Shown: positions 7,011 through 15,800 of the stretch, piece by piece
Numbering within the stretch: position 1 is the first letter of the stretch
Layout of the letters: every line of letters begins with the position of its first letter
Origin: an uncultured Bacteroidia bacterium
GTDB lineage: Bacteria > Bacteroidota > Bacteroidia > Bacteroidales > Prolixibacteraceae
Assembly: GCA_903923905.1 (NCBI GenBank)
Contig: CAIXZH010000013.1
Span: 1-33,346 of the forward strand
Direction of reading: 5' to 3'
DNA: 33,346 nt
Translations under genes and position numbers: made by a program
The notes under the pieces: model-generated
Databases searched by the model: none
Told to the model about the DNA's origin: nothing
Seen by the model: the letters and a program-made list of their open reading frames with translations, nothing else

Positions 7011-7808
7011 ATGACAAGAGAAATTAAATGGCGTCGCATTCTTAATGCAGCCTCAGGTCTTATCTCAATCGTAATCCTGATACCCATATGTTCTTATATA
7101 ACAAAGGGATATGAGGACAAGCAATCTAGCCAGAATCAAAAAGACGAGATAACAGCAGGGGTAAATCAATCAACAATGACGCACCAAGGATTACCAACAG
7201 AAAAAACAAATATTATGGAAAAGGCAGTAAAAACAGATCTGGAAAACGGGGCACGCATACAACCTCTGCCCATAAGTGAAATGCGAAATGAATGGATCAA
7301 AATATTGGAAAGACTTCCCGGAGCCGGACTGAAAGGACTTTATACCCCTGTTAATGTGTTTGGAACATTGATGTATAATCCCCGGACTATGGGTTCATTT
7401 CTTGATTATTGGGTTACCTCAAAACTTGAGATGGGCTTATCCGGTCGCGAACAGGAACTCATTATTCTACGAATGGCTTATCATTACAAGTGTAACTACG
7501 TGTGGAAGCATCATATTCCTGCAGCTAAGGAGTTTGGGGCAAATGATACAGAAATTGAGGCGGTTAAGACCTCACCGCTTCCATCAGTTTTTTCTTCCCG
7601 CGAATATGCTTTGCTTAATTTAACCGATGAAATGGTTGAACATCGTACTATTGGCGATCAAGCATGGACAAGATGGAATGGAAGTCTAAAGAGGTCAGAT
7701 TTGGTCGATTTGGTTTCAATCGTTTCACAATATGTGTTTTTTTCGTTACTCAATAATTCAATCCGGATTGAGCTTGAGGAGCCGTTAAAAAAAATCCCCG
7801 GACTATAG
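7011..7808 (+). CDS. carboxymuconolactone decarboxylase (CMD/AhpD-like) family protein with N-terminal membrane anchor
   Basis: This 265-aa protein has a GGAGGG-like ribosome site just before the ATG. Residues about 13-32 form one hydrophobic helix, then a polar linker. The CMD fold spans about 100-250: VFGTLMYNPRTMGSFLDYW, SGREQELIILRMAYHYKCNY and VWKHHIPAAKEFGAND. The CMD active-site region appears as C161-x3-W165-x-H167-H168. The two-Cys CxxC pair of true AhpD peroxidase is absent, so AhpD-type thiol peroxidase activity is unlikely. Family relatives include gamma-carboxymuconolactone decarboxylases and many uncharacterised proteins. The substrate is unknown, and the membrane anchor is unusual for the family. 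Confidence 0.8.
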   Translation: MTREIKWRRILNAASGLISIVILIPICSYITKGYEDKQSSQNQKDEITAGVNQSTMTHQGLPTEKTNIMEKAVKTDLENGARIQPLPISEMRNEWIKILERLPGAGLKGLYTPVNVFGTLMYNPRTMGSFLDYWVTSKLEMGLSGREQELIILRMAYHYKCNYVWKHHIPAAKEFGANDTEIEAVKTSPLPSVFSSREYALLNLTDEMVEHRTIGDQAWTRWNGSLKRSDLVDLVSIVSQYVFFSLLNNSIRIELEEPLKKIPGL

Positions 7809-7878
7809 CACTTTTAGCTCACACTAATATAGGATTACTTTTTATCAGAACTGACAAGCATTTACTAAAAAATATTGA

Positions 7879-8019
7879 GAAGTCGTTGATGCCGCATGTT
7901 TATTAACCAAAGAACTTAAGGTTAATCATTCACCAATTGTGTGGGAAGATGTGCTTGATATTCCTGTTAATTCCATCGGATCTCATCATGAACCACTTTA
8001 TATGAGAATATTCCAATAG
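7879..8019 (+). pseudogene. 3'-end relic of an unidentified gene, copy A
   Basis: An open stretch with no start reads EVVDAACLLTKELKVNHSPI then VWEDVLDIPVNSIGSHHEPL and YMRIFQ, followed by a stop at 8017-8019. The last 20 or so residues match the relic at 8775-8830 (NSIGSHHEPLYMR versus YSIRYQNESFYMR). DNA similarity extends beyond the stop to about 8057. I do not recognise the family. It reads as the tail of a deleted gene. Confidence 0.5.
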
Positions 8020-8081
8020 TGGTGTCGGAGCCTCTTCTTTTCAGTGCTTACTGGCTGGGCACCCAATTGTAGCACAACCTT

Positions 8082-8603
8082 TTAATCCCTTTTTGTAATA
8101 TTAAATTCAGCGATTATTGAATCGGGATTCCGAACAATTGTACTTTCATTTAGATTTAATTCCAAATCAGCAATTACAGAATTTCTTGTCGGCCTCCAAT
8201 AGATCATAAACAAAATCATTAGGGCGATGTAAGCCAGATACAATAAATTACCTGTCAACATTATCGCCACAAAAGCAAAGAAAGTTGGCACCTCAATAAG
8301 TGCATATCTACCGATTAATATATCCCGATAATTCGCCATCTTGGCATTCAGATCCTTCTTTTCTTTTAATTCGCTCAGTTTATTTTTATAAATCCAATTA
8401 CTAACAAACAAACCACCAAGTGAAAAAACAGGAATTATATAAAAAAGGACCTCGTTAAGATCGGTCATATTATTTGACATTTTGCCGCTAAATATTAAAA
8501 AAGAGCCAATCAGTCCAACAAATACAATACCCAATGTTAAAGCCAAATGGATAATTTTAAGTGTTTTAAAATACACTTTTGATGTTTGTTTAGTTGTTTC
8601 CAT
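8082..8603 (-). CDS. four-helix integral membrane protein, function unknown
   Basis: This 173-aa protein has four predicted membrane segments: IIHLALTLGIVFVGLIGSFL, VLFYIIPVFSLGGLFVSNWI, ALIEVPTFFAFVAIMLTGNL and YLAYIALMILFMIYW. A charged loop (KNKLSELKEKKDLNAKMANY) separates helices 2 and 3, and the C-terminal tail is soluble. It resembles small conserved hypothetical membrane proteins of Bacteroidota. It is monocistronic and sits between two copies of a gene-end relic, as if inserted or duplicated into that site. A -7 box lies about 75 bp upstream. Confidence 0.75.
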   Translation of the reverse strand: METTKQTSKVYFKTLKIIHLALTLGIVFVGLIGSFLIFSGKMSNNMTDLNEVLFYIIPVFSLGGLFVSNWIYKNKLSELKEKKDLNAKMANYRDILIGRYALIEVPTFFAFVAIMLTGNLLYLAYIALMILFMIYWRPTRNSVIADLELNLNESTIVRNPDSIIAEFNITKRD

Positions 8604-8670
8604 TAAAAATAATTTATCAGGTAGTAGTTTTGAAGGAATGTGCCATAACGTAATAACATTTTATTATACG

Positions 8671-8710
8671 TTCCCCCAAAGGTATATTAAATAATTGATG
8701 GGAATCATTT
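8671..8710. repeat. dispersed 40-bp repeat, copy 2, with -7 promoter element
   Basis: This is the partner of 854-893 (35 of 40 identical). On the minus strand it holds TACCTTTG (8684-8677), an exact TAnnTTTG element directed at the four-helix membrane protein gene. No TTG is found at the usual -33 distance. The conserved GATTCCCATC just upstream of the -7 box in both copies could be a regulator site. Confidence 0.6.
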
Positions 8711-8774
8711 AATCTCACTGATTTGCATTCCACCATTGAAGTACGGGAACCCGACATGTAGGTCGATTCTGTAT

Positions 8775-8860
8775 TCCATCAGATATCAAAATGAATCGTT
8801 TTATATGAGACAATTCCTACGATGTCAGAGCCTCGCATTGTCAGGGTTCACGGATTGGAA
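8775..8860 (+). pseudogene. 3'-end relic of an unidentified gene, copy B
   Basis: DNA from 8775 (TCCATCAGATATCAAAATGA) to about 8860 aligns with 7972-8057 with one 3-base gap, including TTTATATGAGA and GTCAGAGCCTC. In the shared frame it reads SIRYQNESFYMRQF. The stop of copy A is lost here (TTCCTACGA against TTCCAATAG). The two relics flank the membrane protein gene about 800 bp apart. Confidence 0.5.
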
Positions 8861-8930
8861 GGGCTATTCGATTACTAAACGTGGTTATTTATTTTCCATT
8901 ACATTAATTACCAACCCACTCAAATAGTGG

Positions 8931-9596
8931 CTACCTGTCATTTCCAAAATTATCTATCTCCTTAATGAAATCCAGGGCTTGAGTAACCGAATAAAAGCCG
9001 ACTCCTTGAAGGAGATTACGAACCCGTTTTTTGTTTAAATTCTGATAATTAATATTTCTGAACGCCCATATGGCGAACCAGGTAGTCAGTCCTGTAACGA
9101 GTATCTGAACGATGCGGAAAATAATGCCCCCATGCATTATCAGCTCATAATTCAGATACCAGGTCGTATAAAATGGTAATTGCAACCACGAGACACGAAC
9201 AGACTTAATAATAGATAATTGCAATGAAGCCAGTTTCAGCTGCGTATCCGTGACACTTTCACTGTTGTCGATCTGTTTAAGTGTAAAAATGTCTTTTACA
9301 TACAAAAAAACCGCTAGGCTTGTACTAAGTGATATCATACTCAAAGAACCCACGAAAAAACCCTTTCCTAAAGAGATGGGAGTGTAAAAAACGCAGTAAT
9401 AAATCAGAATAAACATAAACAAAATCCATCCCAAACCCAGGGTAATCCCAATTATTTTTGAAAATATCAGGGATTTGACTTTAGATTTTGCTTTCCTGGT
9501 TTGTGTCAATTCAAAAGATTGATCATTGATGTTTAAAAAATCTTTAATCTCGCTGTCCGGGGAGTTCCATATCTTTTTTAAATATTCGTCTTCCAT
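8931..9596 (-). CDS. probable membrane anti-sigma factor or ECF-linked membrane protein
   Basis: This 221-aa protein is encoded 5 bases after the ECF sigma gene, so the two are surely co-transcribed. The N terminus (about 45 residues, MEDEYLKKIWNSPDSEIKDF) is soluble and could be the sigma-binding part. Two hydrophobic segments follow (IIGITLGLGWILFMFILIYYC; GFFVGSLSMISLSTSLAVFL), with more hydrophobic stretches near 145-190 (LQLPFYTTWYLNYELIM; IIFRIVQILVTGLTTWFAIW). No zinc-binding HxxxCxxC motif of classic ZAS anti-sigma factors is visible. The anti-sigma role is inferred from position and topology. Confidence 0.65.
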   Translation of the reverse strand: MEDEYLKKIWNSPDSEIKDFLNINDQSFELTQTRKAKSKVKSLIFSKIIGITLGLGWILFMFILIYYCVFYTPISLGKGFFVGSLSMISLSTSLAVFLYVKDIFTLKQIDNSESVTDTQLKLASLQLSIIKSVRVSWLQLPFYTTWYLNYELIMHGGIIFRIVQILVTGLTTWFAIWAFRNINYQNLNKKRVRNLLQGVGFYSVTQALDFIKEIDNFGNDR

Positions 9597-9601
9597 CTCT
9601 T

Positions 9602-10114
9602 CTAATGAATAAAGTTTATTGTCTTTTGTTTTAACTGATCTTTGATCCGATAAATTTTGGTAGCTACATTCGTTTCAGTCATACCAAGGATTTCAGCTAT
9701 TTCCATATAGCTTTTTGCTTCCAGGAAGAGAATGATGAGTGTCCTGTCAAGTTCTTTTAATTCATTAATGAATTGTTGCAATAACTTCCTGTTTTTTTCA
9801 TATTCATCTTCAATATCATCATCTTCATTTTCAATGTCTATCAGATTATCTGATAAAGAAACCATGGTATCTGATCTTTTGCTCTTTCGGTAATAAGAAA
9901 TTGCCACATTCAGGGCAACCCTGTACATCCATGTGGAAAATTTAAGATTAGCATGAAACGAATGACTGGATCGCCACAGCTGATAAACGATTTCCTGGGC
10001 CAGATCTTCCCTTTTTTCCTTATTGTGGCAATACGAATTGCATATTTTAAATATAATTCCCTTATTCTCCTGAATAAGCTTTACGAATTCCTTTCGATCA
10101 ATTGGGTTGTTCAT
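9602..10114 (-). CDS. ECF-type RNA polymerase sigma factor
   Basis: At 170 aa this is typical ECF length. Region 2 spans about 10-80 (IIFKICNSYCHNKEKREDLA, QEIVYQLWRSSHSF, FSTWMYRVALNVAISYYRKS). An acidic linker follows (ENEDDDIEDEYEKN). Region 4 with its HTH is at about 115-165 (LLQQFINELKELDRTLIILF, KSYMEIAEILGMTETNVATK, IYRIKDQL). It would redirect RNA polymerase to a small regulon under control of the membrane protein encoded immediately downstream. I see no clear -7 element upstream; autoregulation by its own ECF promoter is possible but unproven. Confidence 0.95.
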   Translation of the reverse strand: MNNPIDRKEFVKLIQENKGIIFKICNSYCHNKEKREDLAQEIVYQLWRSSHSFHANLKFSTWMYRVALNVAISYYRKSKRSDTMVSLSDNLIDIENEDDDIEDEYEKNRKLLQQFINELKELDRTLIILFLEAKSYMEIAEILGMTETNVATKIYRIKDQLKQKTINFIH

Positions 10115-10460
10115 TATGGTCAGGCAATGTTCTTTAGACTATTATTCGCATTACGATTGAAAAATCACAGTATTGTAAAAATATTACTTCAATAGTTAGC
10201 CTAATATTAAACAAAATTGATTTTTCATCGTACAAACAGGATAAAAAAATTCTTTAGCTGATTTTCCAATATTATTCATTTTTTCTCCGGAACTTATTGG
10301 CTGAAAAGCAATCAGCTTTTTGTCAGTAGAAGTTACTTTCCGTGACAAGTTCTGTGCGTTTAATGTTTCTTCCCGGCTTAACGGCCTGACTGGTTCAGCG
10401 GTATAATGCAGCCTTATCCCTTTTGCTAATTTCCGCATTTGAATTCAATAAAATTTGAAT
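10115..10460. other. intergenic region between divergent sigma and hypothetical genes
   Basis: The region separates two divergent genes. A minus-strand 80-codon frame (10438-10196) is open, but its translation has no recognisable fold and I do not call it. I see no clear promoter or hairpin. Confidence 0.4.
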
Positions 10461-10952
10461 ATGTCAAATCTGGTCAACACACAAATTTCCGATGAAGACC
10501 TTCAGTCGGTTCTTCAGGCGATTACCACGATTCACCAGAAGCTTCCGTTTCTGCTGAAATTTTCTCCCGGCGATAAAAAGTCCACCGCCATGCTCGAGGA
10601 CGGACGTTATCCGTTTGCAAGCAAAGCTCTTGATTATGCATCGCGCGAAGCTTCCATTTGTCCCAACGCCCAGTTGCTGGGTGAGGCTCAAAAGGATAGG
10701 AATACATATGATAAACTTCAAACTGTCGACCGCGAACTAAGCCGTCTGAGTGAAATGGTGACCGATACCCGGATGGTAGCAGGGGCTGAGCTTTATGAAT
10801 TTGCCCGGGTGGCTTATAAAATGGCGAAGATCTCGGCTTCGATCTGCACACCCGGAACCCAAAGCATCGTTGATGACCTTGGCCGGCTCTATGCCAAGAA
10901 TGGAATCGTACCGGCTGATATGAGAAGTTTTGTTTTTAGCATCAGTGATTAA
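10461..10952 (+). CDS. conserved hypothetical protein, all-helical
   Basis: I chose the ATG at 10461 (163 aa) over a TTG two codons earlier. The product is soluble, without signal peptide or membrane helix. It begins MSNLVNTQISDEDLQSVLQA and includes IHQKLPFLLKFSPGDKK, LSRLSEMVTDTRMVAGAELY, EFARVAYKMAKISA and GIVPADMRSFVFSISD. Similar all-helical proteins starting with ANLV..QI.D.DL are known from Bacteroidota as hypothetical proteins; I know of no function. Its GC content and codon use look higher than in the genes to its left. It is monocistronic and converges on the PQQ-propeller gene. Confidence 0.75.
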   Translation: MSNLVNTQISDEDLQSVLQAITTIHQKLPFLLKFSPGDKKSTAMLEDGRYPFASKALDYASREASICPNAQLLGEAQKDRNTYDKLQTVDRELSRLSEMVTDTRMVAGAELYEFARVAYKMAKISASICTPGTQSIVDDLGRLYAKNGIVPADMRSFVFSISD

Positions 10953-11080
10953 GTAGCCACTATTATTTTGCTTTTCAGAGTATTTCTACTGCAACCTTTG
11001 GTAAGGACATTTTCTGATTATCGGGAAGCGAAATAAAACCGTGCTTTTACGGTCGAAGATATTCGACAGATTCATTGTAT

Positions 11081-12325
11081 TTACTTTGCTTTAATGTCAT
11101 AAGCCATCAAAGCGTTGCTATGCCGGATATATAAAATCCCATTATGGATAACAGGGTGTGCCCAGAATGGACCGGACTCTCCCAGGTTAATTTTGAAACT
11201 GCTGACCAGGTCAAATTTCTCCGGATTTGCCTTAAGAAGTCCTATGTTGCCTCGCTTTTCGTCGTAAATATAAAGCATCCCTTCGGCCGAAATGATGGAG
11301 CCTTTACAATTCCAGTGTTCTTCCCACTTTTTTTCACCTGTTTTCCAGCTGATGCAGCACCAGTTTCCATCGCCATTATTCAGCCAGTTTGATCCATAGA
11401 TATAACCGTCGACCGAAACAACTCCGCCGTGATGAACATCCAACAGCTGATCTATCCAGGCTACAGTTGCACTTTTCCCGTCTTCACCCATCTTAATCAT
11501 CTTCCCGCCAACGTTATACCCGCCGGTTACATAAACCATTCCATCCGCATACAGCGGAGTCACACACATGATGAGATCCCAGTTGAAACCTGCCGGTTTA
11601 TCAATGGGAACCTTCCAGAGAATCTCCCCGTTTGAAGCATCAACGGCGAAAACATTTCCCAACGACACATTTACGATCACTTTTTTCCCGGCATAACTGA
11701 TCAGGATCGGAGAAACATAGCCCGGCTTGTCGTTGAGGGGAGCCGATTTCCAAATGAGTTCACCTGTTAGTTTACTGATGGCAATGGTCATTGTTTCAGG
11801 ACCTCCGGGAGTGAAATAAAGTTTATTCCCGTCAATCAGGAGTGATTCGGCAATTCCCCACCGCCCATAGGTCCCTTTGTTCGTTTCACTGGCTTTGTAT
11901 GTCCAGATCATTTTCCCGTTAATTCCGTCAATGCAGGCAAGATCCCCAAATCCGCTGGTGGTGTATACCTTGTTGCCTTCAACAGTGGGGGTTGCACGGC
12001 TGTCAGGGTACGATTCATTCCAGGCCCGTCCCATCACGGTTTGCCACAGTAATTTTCCTTTCATATCCAGAGCATACAGGATGTCGTTCCCTTCCGAAGT
12101 TCCCGTTATGTAGAGCTTATTATCTCCAAAAGAGACCGACGAATTTCCTTTTGCCAGTTCCAGGTTTGACCATAAAAGTGCGGGTCCTTCGGTAGGCCAG
12201 GACTTTAACAGGCCGGTTTCAGCTGATACACCGGTTCTGTTTACCTCCCGCCACTGGCTGATTTGTGAATTGCAAACTTTGGTGAATATCAGGAGCAACA
12301 GCAAAATCAAACTGAGAGTCTTCAT
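11081..12325 (-). CDS. secreted PQQ-type beta-propeller protein
   Basis: The ATG at 12325 (414 aa) is chosen because it opens a signal peptide (MKTLSLILLLLLIFTKVCNS); the longer frame adds 20 residues of no known type. The rest is a repeated PQQ-like propeller with blades such as LYALDMKGKLLWQTVMGRAW, ACIDGINGKMIWTYKAS, AISKLTGELIWKSAP, FAVDASNGEILWKVPI and CCISWKTGEKKWEEHW. Proteins of this type (BamB-like or PQQ-dehydrogenase-like propellers) act in the periplasm. The long Trp-rich blades resemble the PQQ-binding-like family found near secreted hydrolases and polyol oxidation systems. No catalytic assignment can be made. Confidence 0.88.
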   Translation of the reverse strand: MKTLSLILLLLLIFTKVCNSQISQWREVNRTGVSAETGLLKSWPTEGPALLWSNLELAKGNSSVSFGDNKLYITGTSEGNDILYALDMKGKLLWQTVMGRAWNESYPDSRATPTVEGNKVYTTSGFGDLACIDGINGKMIWTYKASETNKGTYGRWGIAESLLIDGNKLYFTPGGPETMTIAISKLTGELIWKSAPLNDKPGYVSPILISYAGKKVIVNVSLGNVFAVDASNGEILWKVPIDKPAGFNWDLIMCVTPLYADGMVYVTGGYNVGGKMIKMGEDGKSATVAWIDQLLDVHHGGVVSVDGYIYGSNWLNNGDGNWCCISWKTGEKKWEEHWNCKGSIISAEGMLYIYDEKRGNIGLLKANPEKFDLVSSFKINLGESGPFWAHPVIHNGILYIRHSNALMAYDIKAK

Positions 12326-12866
12326 CGGATATGTTTTTATGTTTTTAAAGAGTATATTATAAACAAATATATTGCTTTGGTTCAATGTTTATTCATTTCA
12401 GATACTACTAAAATGTTATTAATCGATTATTAATTAGCTATTCTCTTCTATTATGTCGATAGTTTCTTCAGAAATGTTTGGTGAGCGGGGGATTCGAAAA
12501 TGTCGGTGAAGATCCTTCTTAGCCATGATCCATCTTTGGATGCAGAGGATAGTCAGATGATCCGGCATGAAAAATGATATCCCCTGGTTTTAAAAATCTA
12601 AAGTTGTCCTTTTAAATATTATTTCATAAATTTAACCGGTAAAAACGTTCTTCAGTAGGCGGAATTATAAACTGGCGTAATACGATATTTATTTCTTCGT
12701 TTTGTCCTCCCGGCCCTCCTAATAAGGGAGGAATATGCGGACGAAGTTTTAGTACCTGGACCAGAAGACTTTTTTTGGAAAATTCAGAGGAATCAGAAAT
12801 TGGATATTAGAAACTTTTAAGGGTCCCTTGTATCTATCCTATTACTTAAAACAAATCTTTGCCGAT
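12326..12866. other. 541-bp intergenic region between divergent genes
   Basis: No credible gene. On the minus strand TATATTTG (12371-12364) is a TAnnTTTG match 39 bp before the propeller gene start, though without a well-spaced TTG. At 12706-12731 an inverted repeat pairs CCTCCC with GGGAGG across about 14 bases, in a locally GC-rich patch. Nothing clear is seen just before the sensor kinase. Confidence 0.45.
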
Positions 12867-15800
12867 ATGTCCGAAATCAATTTTAATATTTTTTCAAGTT
12901 TTTATTGTGCAGAGAGGGCTAAATTGAGCAAAAGTAAGATCCTGGCTTTATGCAAGAGCATATTTCTATTTTCATTATTCACTATTCTATTTGTTTTCAG
13001 TTGCAAATTGACATTGAACGGGCAGCCCTATCAATTTATCCGTTATGCCGAAGACGAGGGGCTTTCAAATACGCTTGTCAAATCAGTAACTACCGACAAA
13101 AATGGGTTAATATGGGTTGCAACCGATAAAGGACTTTTCCGGTTTGATGGACATAATTTTACACAGGTTGTCGATGATCTGCCTAGCAGTTATTTTAAAT
13201 CCATTTGTTGCCGAAATAATGGCGACCTGATTGCGTCCACTGACCTAGGAGTAATTCGGATTCAGGGAGATCCCCAATCCTGGAATGTTTCAATAATAAA
13301 AAAGGGTTCGGTAAAAGAAACCGACTCGCTATTGTCTTATCCAAAAACAATTTATGAGGATCACAACAATGTTTTGTGGCTAAGCGATAATCATAAAATA
13401 TACTGTTTGAAAAGTAAGGATTTTAAGTCCTACTCTCTTGGATCAAAAGTATCAACCAATAATTATCTGCGATCCTTTTCCTTTGCAGAAGATGGTTTTG
13501 GAAACCTGTACAGTTTTTCAGAGCCTGGCTATGTGTTTCGTTATGATCAGAAAAATGACAAATTCATTGAATTGGAACTTTCACAGCGTTTGTCAAATAT
13601 ACATTGTGTGGTTAATGTTGATAATGAAACCTTATTGGTGTCCACACATGATGGATTATTTGAACTTCAGACCGACAGACAGGGATTTTGCAAAAAAATG
13701 AGGCTATTGAATAAAGAAATTGAAGCCTCTTACATAATTGCTACTTCGAAAGGTCACTTTTTAGCAGGCACGTGGGCCAACGGGCTTTATGAGATTAAAA
13801 AAACAGGTTTTGAATATACCTTTTCACAGTTTACAGCATTCCCGGAGAAAAGCATAAACCACCTTTGTTTAGCAAATGACGGAAGTGTATGGATAGGCTC
13901 CGACAACGGGTTGTTCCTAATGAGGCCAAATCTTTTCCGGGCACCTTATCAACAGTCTATATCTACCTATATTCAAAGTTTAAACGAATTTTCTGATGGC
14001 AGAATTTGTTTTACGGATGGAATGAAGATTTTAGCAGCTGATCCTGATCCTATAGGAGCCCCCCAAATAATAAAAACGGTTAAAACAACTGTTTTACAAG
14101 CATTGCCTTCATCAAATGGAATCTGGTATTCGGATGTAAATGCCAGAATCTGGTTTGAGAATAACAGAGGGGAGGTCATTCACAACTTTAAATTTAATGC
14201 GTACGGAGGAGCAGTCTTTCACCTGATGAATGACAAATCGGGTAATTTATGGGCCTGCCAGGATGCTAATCCATCCTTGATCTGTATTACTTCCGGTTAT
14301 ATCGTGAAACAATATGGAATTACAGATGGGATTACATCACGGCCACTATCGACCACAATTGATAACAAAGGAAATATATATGTCGGCGGAATGTCTAACA
14401 ATGCATTTCTATTCCAATTTGATGCTGTTAATGACCGGTTTACAAACCTGAGCAAGCCTTTAAATTTTGAAGGGAATATTGATATAAATGTCAATGACAT
14501 GGTTTCCAGCAAGAAAGAAGTATTATGGATGGGAACCTCGTTCGGTCTTATTAAATATGAAAAAGGCATTTTCACCCGCATTAAGACCGGTGATATGACA
14601 GCCGACGCTGTCAAGGCCGTAGCAATAGATATATACGACAATGTTTGGTTCGGGAACAGTTCAGGATTGCACCAATTGTATGATGACGAACTTCTTTCGT
14701 TCGACGAAAAGGTTGGAATGCTATCTAAATCAATAGCTTATCGCTGTCTGCATTTTGACTGGAAAAACAGGATCTGGGTAGGGACGGTAAGTGGGCTGGT
14801 TGTCTCATCTCCTTTATTACCTCCGGTAAAATCCACAGCACCAATTATTCTGAAACTATTAATCGATAACAAGTATTCAATAACCTATAAACCTGCCGGT
14901 ACGACCATTAATAACAAGTCTTTTGTAACAATGGTTGTTGGTGTCCCTGAGTATCCGTCTAAATATATCAGGGTCGAGATGCTTCTTCAAGGTAGGGATA
15001 CAGCATGGACTCCATTAAACAAATCGAATGAAATAATTCTGGCAAACCTGGATCTTGGTAAATATACCTTATTGATCCGGGCAAGACAGAATGGGAATTT
15101 CCAGTTCAGCAAACCGCTTTCCTGGACATTCACGGTAAAAAGCGTATGGTACTTTCGATGGTGGCAAATCATGCTTTATACACTGACATTAATTGTCCTT
15201 TTTTGGTTTGGCATAAAATGGTATACCAACAAATTAAAACGGAATAATGAAAAGCTTGAAAACACGATCAGTGAGAGAATCCATGAAATAAGTATACACA
15301 AAGAACAAATAGAGTTGCAGAACCTAAGTATCATGCATAAAAATGACGAGTTGGAAAAAACCAACTTCGAGTTGCAGGCAGCTAAAGTCAAGGCAGAGGA
15401 GGCGATGGAGGCAAAAAGCGCATTCCTTTCGGTTATGACTCATGAACTCCGCACACCCATGAATGCAGTGATCGGCTTCTCCCACCTGCTGATTCAGAAC
15501 AATCCCCGGCCAGATCAATTGGACGACCTGAAAACACTAAGATTCTCAGCCGAAAACCTTCTGGCATTAATTAACAATATCCTGGATTTCAATAAAATTG
15601 AAGCCAACAAAATCAGCCTTGAACAAATTGACTTCAATCTCAGGAACCTGATTGAAGAGATTATATCTTCCATGAAGATAAGAGGACAACATGATAGTAT
15701 TGAATTAAATTTTAATTACGACGAACGCTTACCTGACAATGTGATTGGCGATCCGCTTCGTTTATCTCAAATTATTAACAATTTGCTGAGCAACGCGATA

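Noticed and set aside
8736-8927. Plus-strand 63-codon frame with SIRYQNESFYMRQF
   Set aside because: Only the middle segment corresponds to the gene-end relic. The start and tail are accidental, so I list it as a relic, not a gene.
10196-10438. Minus-strand frame of 80 codons between the sigma factor and the hypothetical gene
   Set aside because: No family resemblance, no promoter or ribosome site, and composition like noncoding DNA. It could be a small gene, but the sequence alone does not support it.
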